DNA from: JADHUC01 sp964617665
GTDB lineage: Bacteria > Planctomycetota > Planctomycetia > Pirellulales > Pirellulaceae
DNA length: 8,871 bases
Reading direction: 5' to 3'
Assembly (NCBI GenBank): GCA_964617665.1
Contig: CAZUAH010000569.1
Span: 1-8,871, forward strand
In this document: piece after piece, positions 1 to 4,257 of the stretch
How positions within the stretch are numbered: the first letter of the stretch is position 1
How the letters are laid out: each line of letters starts with the position of its first letter
Translations under genes and position numbers: made by a program
The notes under the pieces: generated by a model
What the model was told of the DNA's origin: nothing
The model's input: the letters and a program-made list of their open reading frames with translations, nothing else
Databases searched by the model: none

Positions 1-301
1 CGAGGTCTGCACACGGGCGTGTTAGACCCTTCACCGTCTTCACCCCTGTCGTTGGTGTCTCCACCGCCCAACAGCAGGCAGTAGTGCAACGAGTCTTCTG
101 GGATTGGTTCGGGCATCCCGTCGGATACTCTCACCTCACTCGACCGGCTTTCTGCTCCGGGAAGCAGTCCCCCGGTCCCCTTTCGGGCAGCTCGAACGCC
201 TTTCGACGTCCGTTGTAGGCACTTCGACTCTGTTGCACGCACGGCTTGTTGCCGCTCCCGAAGGATTAGCAACTTCCCGGACACTTCGGTTTTCACCCGA
301 T

Positions 302-316
302 CGCGTTAACCACGCG
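302..316 (-). other. EBS1 hairpin of the group II intron
   Basis: A CGCG/CGCG stem (313-316 and 302-305) presents the seven-base loop TGGTTAA on the minus strand. GGTTA within the loop is the exact complement of the five exon bases just before the intron. In group II introns EBS1 base-pairs with IBS1 to define the 5' splice site and the DNA target for retrohoming. Confidence 0.7.
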
Positions 317-373
317 AGGTGTCGGTACGTTCCACGATAGCCGCACTGAATCCGTGATCTTGCAGGCAGTATT

Positions 374-391
374 CTGCTGGTGGGACAGCAG
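374..391 (-). other. EBS2 hairpin of the group II intron
   Basis: A perfect six-base-pair stem, CTGCTG/CAGCAG, carries the loop TCCCAC on the minus strand. CCAC (383-380) complements the exon GTGG at 441-438, directly upstream of the proposed IBS1. Adding the first stem base gives CCACC/GGTGG. This spacing and order (IBS2, IBS1, splice site) is the normal group II arrangement. Confidence 0.6.
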
Positions 392-431
392 CTCACGCCA
401 TGAGTTACTTGATGGCTTCCCGCACCCACAC

Positions 432-620
432 GGTTATCCACCGGCCTCATCGCCAGGGGCACGACGGATGAACGCCGATCCCTAGTCAGCCTTTCGTCTA
501 TCTCCCTTACGGGAGCCGGACGCCCGTACCAGGGCAGACCGGTTTAGCGTCCGGGCGACATCACGGACGTGTTCGTTGATTCTCTTGTCAAAGATCGCTG
601 CGCGCACGGGGAGCGCAGAG
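432..620 (-). other. Structured non-coding linker between tRNA and intron (left exon)
   Basis: I see no credible gene here. On the minus strand it holds, in order, a CTGCGC/GCGCAG hairpin (618-598) just after the tRNA, with only a poor T-run behind it; a small CACG/CGTG dyad (571-562); an eight-base-pair stem GCGTCCGG/CCGGACGC (554-547 with 523-516); and, abutting it directly, a CTCCC/GGGAG stem capped by a GTAA tetraloop (515-502). Stacked helices with a GNRA-type loop suggest the transcript is folded. This stretch is the left exon of the group II intron. Its identity is unknown to me. Confidence 0.4.
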
Positions 621-692
621 TGGGCCAGGAGGCGCTCGAATCCTCGTCTGCGGTGCTTCAAACCGCCGCTATACCGTCTCAGCTACCAGCCC
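621..692 (-). tRNA. tRNA-Phe (GAA)-like, with a defective T-stem
   Basis: A full cloverleaf can be drawn on the minus strand. The acceptor stem GGGCTGG/CTGGCCC has seven pairs (two G-U). The D-arm has four pairs, GCTG with TAGC, and the loop AGACGGTA, with A14, R15, GG18-19 and A21 in place. The anticodon stem GCGGT/ACCGC has five pairs around the loop TTGAAGC, giving U33 and anticodon GAA (Phe). The variable loop is AGAC and the T-loop TTCGAGC. The flaw is the T-stem GAGGA/GCCTC, whose inner pair, nearly always G53-C61, is here A-G. CCA is not encoded; A73 is followed by CTC. It lies 19 nt after the T-tract of a terminator on the same strand, leaving little room for its own promoter. It may be a divergent mobile-element tRNA or a decaying copy. 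Confidence 0.65.
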
Positions 693-711
693 AGGATGTG
701 AATCGGGCACG

Positions 712-746
712 AAAAAAGGCCCGATGTCGCTCGTGACACCGGGCCT
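712..746 (-). terminator. Rho-independent terminator
   Basis: The minus strand has a twelve-base-pair stem, AGGCCCGGTGTC with GACATCGGGCCT (one G-U pair), a six-base loop, and a run of six T. It is the strongest terminator in the window. It would end transcripts entering from the right, meaning the metallopeptidase message or a separate RNA from the 747-1016 region. On the plus strand the stem is not followed by a T-run, so it works in one direction. Confidence 0.85.
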
Positions 747-1016
747 CTTGGAAAGGCTCCAGAAAGTGACCTGTGTCACAAGCGCAAGGTACGCACGGGC
801 GACGTATTCGCCGGTTCATAGGCGAAACACCCAGTGCATGTCAGTTGTCCGTTGGTACTCCACCTTCGTGATAACATCGCTCTTGTCCTACGCTCGTGCG
901 GCCGGGTGGGCCGCGTCACTTGATTGACTGTCGTCTGGTGTAGTAAGACGACGAAGGGCTGAAAAAGGTTCACAAAATCTGGAAACTCGTGGTTCGTAGA
1001 ATAGAAGACGCACGAG
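747..1016 (-). ncRNA. Candidate structured RNA or structured 3' UTR ending in the terminator
   Basis: There is no convincing protein frame, but the stretch has a series of perfect or near-perfect inverted repeats. They are CTCGTG/CACGAG (986-991, 1011-1016), GTCGTCT/AGACGAC (930-936, 946-952), GCGGCC/GGCCGC with a five-base loop (898-903, 909-914), and a nested hairpin at 793-837. The nested one has a nine-pair outer stem with one bulge and a six-pair inner stem, TTCGCC/GGCGAA. A GTGAC/GTCAC hairpin (766-779) follows, then the terminator. I do not recognise tmRNA, RNase P RNA, SRP RNA or 6S RNA. I saw no clear promoter just upstream, so it may be the 3' UTR of the metallopeptidase message. 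The call rests only on hairpin density. Confidence 0.35.
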
Positions 1017-1150
1017 GACAGTGATTTATTCCCTGCCGCGACGGAAAATCCCAAGAAAGCTGCTTGCCGACCGAGAGCGACGAACGTGCCAGCAGGAAGT
1101 CGTTGAGGTTTCCCACTCCCTTTATGACGGCTGCTCCACCGTTTCCAGTG
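1017..1150. other. Gap downstream of the metallopeptidase, nothing recognised
   Basis: This stretch lies between the metallopeptidase stop and the hairpin-rich region. The open frames crossing it on both strands lack a ribosome-binding site and look random in composition. I see no terminator here, so the metallopeptidase transcript probably continues to the terminator at 746-712. Confidence 0.4.
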
Positions 1151-1747
1151 TTACGCTCTCGTTCCCAGCATGCTCAATATTTGGTGGTTGCGGTCAATCC
1201 TCGGCCGGTCGGAAGAAGTCGGAAGATAGATGCCCTTGGGCGAAGGTCGAAATCCCCACGTCGCCACCAAACGGTCCACACGCTTTTCCAGGACGTCAAC
1301 AGGCTCCTGTTTCTTTCGATCCATGATTCTGCCATAAATGTCCGACGGGGCGGCGTCTGCGGGTAGCTCAGAAACTGCCCAATCGTGCATGGTCCCCTCG
1401 TCGACAACGTGTCCGAGTTCATGCGCAACGACGAACATCAGTTGCCGCTCAGCCCAAAAGTTCACGATCATTTGATCGAGCCTGATCTGACTGCCCTGAA
1501 ACCGACATTCGCCTTGGTTATGGGAAAGAGGAAGAACCTCTACTTCCAAGCAACCGTTCCGGCGAATCTGTTGTAGAATCCTGCGGCGACCCGAAAGCGG
1601 TATCTTCTTCCAGGTTGCCTCAAACACGTCGCGTACGTAGCGACTATCACAGTTACGCCAGGTAGCCAGATAGATTTCCCGCCTAGGCATCATTCGTTTG
1701 TGCTTCTGCATTTCCCAAGATTTTGGGATTCGCGTCTTCTTCGACAT
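1151..1747 (-). CDS. HExxH zinc metallopeptidase of unrecognised family (198 aa)
   Basis: Predicted small soluble zinc peptidase. Residues 109-113 read HELGH, preceded by hydrophobic MFVVA, as expected for the active-site helix with two zinc-binding histidines and the catalytic Glu110. A plausible third ligand is Glu154 in EKRVD (an ExxxD pattern as in gluzincins), followed by LVATWGF. There is no signal peptide or membrane segment. The N-terminal 60 residues are rich in Lys and Arg. I chose the ATG at 1747 because AGGAG sits eight bases upstream. A longer in-frame start at 1993 would add 82 low-complexity residues encoded by the hairpin leader and has little support. The gene stands alone, with no repressor-like partner beside it. 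ImmA/IrrE-type or phage/toxin-associated peptidases are possible relatives. The fold call is firm, the role unknown. Confidence 0.75.
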   Translation of the reverse strand: MSKKTRIPKSWEMQKHKRMMPRREIYLATWRNCDSRYVRDVFEATWKKIPLSGRRRILQQIRRNGCLEVEVLPLSHNQGECRFQGSQIRLDQMIVNFWAERQLMFVVAHELGHVVDEGTMHDWAVSELPADAAPSDIYGRIMDRKKQEPVDVLEKRVDRLVATWGFRPSPKGIYLPTSSDRPRIDRNHQILSMLGTRA

Positions 1748-2090
1748 TTGATTTGCTCCTACTCTAGAATGAGTCATTCGCGACGGCACCGTGCCGGTCG
1801 CAGATAGAAGGGGACCGTGGCCTTCTCCACGGCTGGCCGCTCCGACGCGGATCTGCGCTCGCACAGTCTTGAAGCACGAACGCACAAGCAACGTCGAAGC
1901 GACCTGAGGATTGAGAATCTCGGCAGTACCGAGGACCGGTAGGAGCCAGCGAGGCTTAGAATCGCGATCTTTGGTCGCGAGAGTACGGCTCACACCATGT
2001 GGGTGCGAGCGACATGGGACAGCGTGTCCCGAGGTCTCACTTGTACAGTAGTTCGACCCGCCGTGGGCGGTGGAGCACTATTGCTCACTT
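1748..2090 (-). ncRNA. Long hairpin-rich leader upstream of the metallopeptidase
   Basis: Between a good promoter and the metallopeptidase ATG are about 340 nt with many perfect stems. They are GAGCA/TGCTC (2073-2086), CCGCC/GGCGG (2058-2070), GGGACA/TGTCCC with a three-base loop (2016-2030), a nine-pair stem (one G-U) with a five-base loop (1988-2010), TCGCGA/TCGCGA with a seven-base loop (1962-1980), CTCGG/CCGAG (1919-1933), CCGTGG/CCACGG (1815-1832), and a nine-to-ten-pair stem with one bulge (1780-1801). This fits a structured 5' leader or an independent RNA sharing the promoter. It matches no riboswitch or RNA class I can name. The open frame through it is unlikely to be translated, as the start nearest the gene has the only good ribosome-binding site. 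No T-tract attenuator is visible. Confidence 0.45.
1767..1801. promoter_or_regulatory. Two abutting palindromes just upstream of the metallopeptidase start
   Basis: GAATGA-G-TCATTC (1767-1779) is a perfect 13-base dyad. It directly abuts a second near-perfect dyad (1780-1801: GCGA, then CGGCAC, a single central C, GTGCCG, a bulged G, TCGC). Together they end 20 bases before the start codon, next to the ribosome-binding site. They could be an operator or an RNA structure controlling translation. Neither has a T-run, so they do not look like a terminator. Confidence 0.35.
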
Positions 2091-2097
2091 GCCGTCA

Positions 2098-2126
2098 AGA
2101 ATAGTAGTCTGACCTCGAAATGTCAA
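2098..2126 (-). promoter_or_regulatory. Sigma70-like promoter for the metallopeptidase transcript
   Basis: On the minus strand TTGACA (2126-2121, six of six to the -35 consensus) is followed after exactly 17 bases by TATTCT (2103-2098, four of six to the -10 consensus). Transcription would start near 2091 and enter the hairpin-rich leader. The promoter lies in the gap after the TspO stop, so the metallopeptidase can be expressed apart from the operon upstream. Confidence 0.6.
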
Positions 2127-2208
2127 ACAGGCTCGTCAGGGAGCGTCCCCAAACCCTGCCATGGCCTGCATTTCAGGCGATTCGTTTTTTATGCCACAAA
2201 GGCGGCGT

Positions 2209-2694
2209 CTACGGGTTCAACCGCCAGATCGCCACATTTAACACCGCGGCAAACGTCACCCACGCCAGATAGGGCACCAGCAGGCCGCCGGCCCATCGCG
2301 ATCGTTTCCAGAACGCTATCAGCGTCGCCAGGATGGCCGCCCACAGCAGGATGATCTCCACGACCGCCGCGCCAGGGTTCTGGAGACCGAAGAACAGCAC
2401 CGACCAGAGGCTGTTCAGGGCGAGCTGGATCGCGAACAGGGTGAGCGGCAGTTTGGCGCCGGCGAAGCCGTCCTTACGCCACACGAGCCAGGCCGCGACC
2501 GCCATCATCAGATACAGGCAGTTCCACACAGGGCCGAAGATCCAGTTCGGTGGATTCCAGTCTGGCTTGGCGATACCTGCGTACCAGTTGGGAATGGCGG
2601 ATGCGGTAGCGAGGCCGCCCAGACCGGCAGCGGCAAAGCAGATGAGGACAAATACTGCCAGACCGACGCACTGTTGGGGCAAGCTGGGTTTCAT
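2209..2694 (-). CDS. tspO: TspO/MBR family membrane protein (161 aa)
   Basis: Integral membrane protein of the TspO/peripheral benzodiazepine receptor family, which binds tetrapyrroles such as porphyrins and is linked to stress signalling and photo-oxidative porphyrin breakdown. The length is typical (about 160 aa) and five hydrophobic helices are visible. Family signatures are all present: WYAGIAKPDWNPP (37-49), WIFGPVWNCLY (51-61), QLALNSLWSVLFFGL (90-104), PYLAWVTFAAVLN (141-153) and a terminal IWRLNP. I use the ATG at 2694, with AGGAG nine bases upstream, rather than an in-frame start 24 bases earlier. The ATG overlaps the stop of the phosphatase gene (ATGA), implying translational coupling. 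The ligand here is not known. Confidence 0.93.
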   Translation of the reverse strand: MKPSLPQQCVGLAVFVLICFAAAGLGGLATASAIPNWYAGIAKPDWNPPNWIFGPVWNCLYLMMAVAAWLVWRKDGFAGAKLPLTLFAIQLALNSLWSVLFFGLQNPGAAVVEIILLWAAILATLIAFWKRSRWAGGLLVPYLAWVTFAAVLNVAIWRLNP

Positions 2695-3275
2695 CTGTCG
2701 ATCTCCTGGTCCAACCACCGTTTCACGAACCTCTGCTGTTCCGCTGTCTCTGGGGACATGCGGTGCCGCCGCTCCCGATCCTGCTTCCGCAGGTCCATCA
2801 GTATGTCCAGCACGTTACCAGAAATGGCATGCCCGTGCCGAAGCAGCCAGCAGCCGATCACGGTACCGGTCCGGCCGACGCCGCCCCAGCAGTGAACGTA
2901 AACAGGACGCTTCGCCGCCAGTGCCTCGTCGATGGCGGCCAGGATTACGGCCATGTCGGCCGGTGAGGGTACAGAGAGGTCTTTGATCGGATACCGGATA
3001 CACTGGACATCTGGGCAGAACTCGCGCGCCAGAGCGGCATACGGCGAGAATGGCTCCCCGGCATAGTTTGTTTCATCTTCCTCCATCAGATTGACGAAGG
3101 TTTGGACGCCGGCATCGACGAGAGCCTGCACCTTGGATCGACGTTCCTCAGGATCCTGGGCACCTGGATAAGCGCCGCAAAGCAGAAAGCCGGGCACAAC
3201 CCAGTAGCTTGATGAAGTGGGCGCTGTCGTATCCGAAGGGGCGAGTTGGTAGGTTGGACTCTGATTATCCGCCAT
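2691..3275 (-). CDS. Cx5R protein-tyrosine / dual-specificity phosphatase-like protein (194 aa)
   Basis: Predicted cytosolic cysteine phosphatase that removes phosphate through a cysteinyl-phosphate intermediate. The P-loop is HCWGGVGRTG at 128-137, with nucleophile Cys129, phosphate-binding Arg135 and Thr136 in the Ser/Thr position. Asp99 in YPIKDLSVP is the likely general acid. The N-terminal part has WVVPGFLLCGAYPG (25-38) and VQTFVNLMEEDE (57-68), matching the start of many bacterial and plant-type DSP-like phosphatases. There is no signal peptide. The start at 3275 has GGAG seven bases upstream. It follows the creatininase-family gene by 79 nt and overlaps tspO by four bases. The substrate could be a phosphoprotein, inositol phosphate or phospholipid; the sequence does not decide. 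The tight link to tspO suggests a joint role, which is inference. Confidence 0.88.
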   Translation of the reverse strand: MADNQSPTYQLAPSDTTAPTSSSYWVVPGFLLCGAYPGAQDPEERRSKVQALVDAGVQTFVNLMEEDETNYAGEPFSPYAALAREFCPDVQCIRYPIKDLSVPSPADMAVILAAIDEALAAKRPVYVHCWGGVGRTGTVIGCWLLRHGHAISGNVLDILMDLRKQDRERRHRMSPETAEQQRFVKRWLDQEIDR

Positions 3276-3354
3276 TCTTCACTCCTGATGATCTTTGCCT
3301 CGTTGTCTCCGTCACGCCCCGCCCATCCTCGGCGCAGGCGGTTGCCGTGCCCGG

Positions 3355-4191
3355 CTATACCAGCCACCAGTGCCCTGGACGTACAGATTCCAGGTTGAAG
3401 GACCTCTGGTCCTCCGGCAGCGATGCCAACAGGTCCTGGGCTTTCCGGCCGATGGCCTCGGCCGCCAACTCCACATTCCGCCGGCCGACCTCAGCCGAGG
3501 CATGCTTGCGAGGATCCAGCCCGCCGATCCCCGACGGAGGTTTCATGTCAAGATTGATGGGGCCGTCGCCCAGCTCGGACATGTCTACCGTGTCAGGATA
3601 GAAGAACATCATGTTCGACGTTTCCCACTTGGCCGCATGATCGGAGGCCGATTCAGGTCCGCGGCTGAGCGTGATTTCCCACAACCCCGTACCGGTCACG
3701 GTGCCGTCGGCTGTCACGGGCTCCAGTGCCTTGTTGATCATGTCGATCTGTCCCTGGACGTTGTGTCCAGAGACGCCGATGATGACACGATACCCGGTAC
3801 GTTTCAGGCGGTTGAATAGGTCCGTCAGCACGGGCACGAGATGCTCCTGCCGGAATCCATTGTGGAAGTAAACCGGCGGATAAACCGCGCCCCCAAACTT
3901 CTCTGCGCATTTGACCAGAATCCCATGGGCCTTGATCGCGTCGTTGCCGAGCGGCAGATGGAGTCCATGCCACTCGATCAGGCCGAACGGCACGTACACC
4001 ACCGGGAACTTGTGACCGGCGGCTTCCAACTGGGCGGGTCGCATAAACTGCATTTGAACGTCTGGGGAGAGTTCACTTTGGGTTGCAGTGCTCTCGTTCG
4101 GTACGGCGTCGGCCGCGCCCGCACTGCCCGCCGCCAAGGCCCCACCGGCCAGCGCAAGCATGTTTCTCCCGATGAAGTCACGTCGTTCCAT
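3355..4191 (-). CDS. Tat-exported creatininase-family amidohydrolase (278 aa)
   Basis: Creatininase-family metal-dependent amidohydrolase, predicted periplasmic or surface-exposed. It starts MERRDFIGRN, a twin-arginine motif, followed by an Ala/Gly/Leu-rich segment and a likely cleavage after AGSAGA (residue 27). The family's first motif is at 68-84, PFGLIEWHGLHLPLGND, with Glu73, His75 and Asp84 as expected metal ligands. SGHN at 141-144 matches the GHGGN-type motif and supplies His143. DHAAKWETS (184-192) resembles the HAGExETS motif with Glu190. AAGGAG lies six bases before the ATG. Family members act on creatinine, formamidopyrimidines or mycofactocin precursors, so creatinine should not be assumed. 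Its place after two secreted glycan-active genes (66-nt gap) suggests cleavage of an amide on a sugar or other exported substrate, which is inference. Confidence 0.88.
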   Translation of the reverse strand: MERRDFIGRNMLALAGGALAAGSAGAADAVPNESTATQSELSPDVQMQFMRPAQLEAAGHKFPVVYVPFGLIEWHGLHLPLGNDAIKAHGILVKCAEKFGGAVYPPVYFHNGFRQEHLVPVLTDLFNRLKRTGYRVIIGVSGHNVQGQIDMINKALEPVTADGTVTGTGLWEITLSRGPESASDHAAKWETSNMMFFYPDTVDMSELGDGPINLDMKPPSGIGGLDPRKHASAEVGRRNVELAAEAIGRKAQDLLASLPEDQRSFNLESVRPGHWWLV

Positions 4192-4257
4192 GTCTCTCTC
4201 CTTACTCCCGAACGAGATCCGCCGGACACGCGACAGATCCGGTTGCGGCGTGAATGG

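Larger units (their letters stand above)
1..431 (-). mobile_element. Group II intron, 5' part (domain I), cut by the left edge
   Basis: This is the start of a self-splicing bacterial retroelement, read leftwards. On the minus strand it begins GTGTGGGTGCGG, fitting the GUGYG consensus for group II 5' splice sites. It continues with segments typical of domain I, such as GGAAGCCATCAAG, GAACGTACCGACAC and GGGAAGTTGCTAA; I matched these from memory of bacterial group II introns, not from an alignment. The last five exon bases (TAACC, 436-432) pair perfectly with GGTTA in a hairpin loop inside the intron (EBS1, 311-307). The exon GTGG (441-438) pairs with CCAC in another loop (EBS2). Both EBS-IBS contacts agree with a boundary at 431. 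Domains II-VI and any reverse transcriptase/maturase would lie left of the window. A second GTGCG at 425-421 is an alternative 5' end, but it loses the EBS1-IBS1 match. Confidence 0.8.

Noticed and set aside
1..116. Minus-strand frame starting ATG at 116, opening MPEPIPEDSLHY, as the start of the intron-encoded protein
   Set aside because: It lies only about 315 nt into the intron, where domain I RNA is still expected, and I see no reverse-transcriptase or maturase motif. It may be chance coding within structured RNA.
136..462. 108-codon minus-strand frame across the intron start
   Set aside because: It crosses the proposed intron boundary and the EBS hairpins, has no ribosome-binding site, and encodes an Arg/Ser-rich, protein-unlike sequence.
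793..837. Nested hairpin as an integron attC site or a tRNA T-arm
   Set aside because: No GTTRRRY/RYYYAAC core sites were found, and the GGTTCATA loop is eight bases with the wrong phase for a T-loop.
776..1054. 92-codon minus-strand frame and overlapping plus-strand frame 724-927
   Set aside because: Neither has a ribosome-binding site or recognisable domain, and both run through the hairpin-rich region.
1748..1993. N-terminal 82-residue extension of the metallopeptidase
   Set aside because: The bases form many perfect hairpins, the encoded residues look unstructured, and the start at 1747 has a good AGGAG at proper spacing.
2164..2190. Plus-strand hairpin GCCTG/CAGGC followed by six T, as a terminator
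   Set aside because: The stem has only five pairs, six bases separate it from the T-run, and no plus-strand gene ends here.
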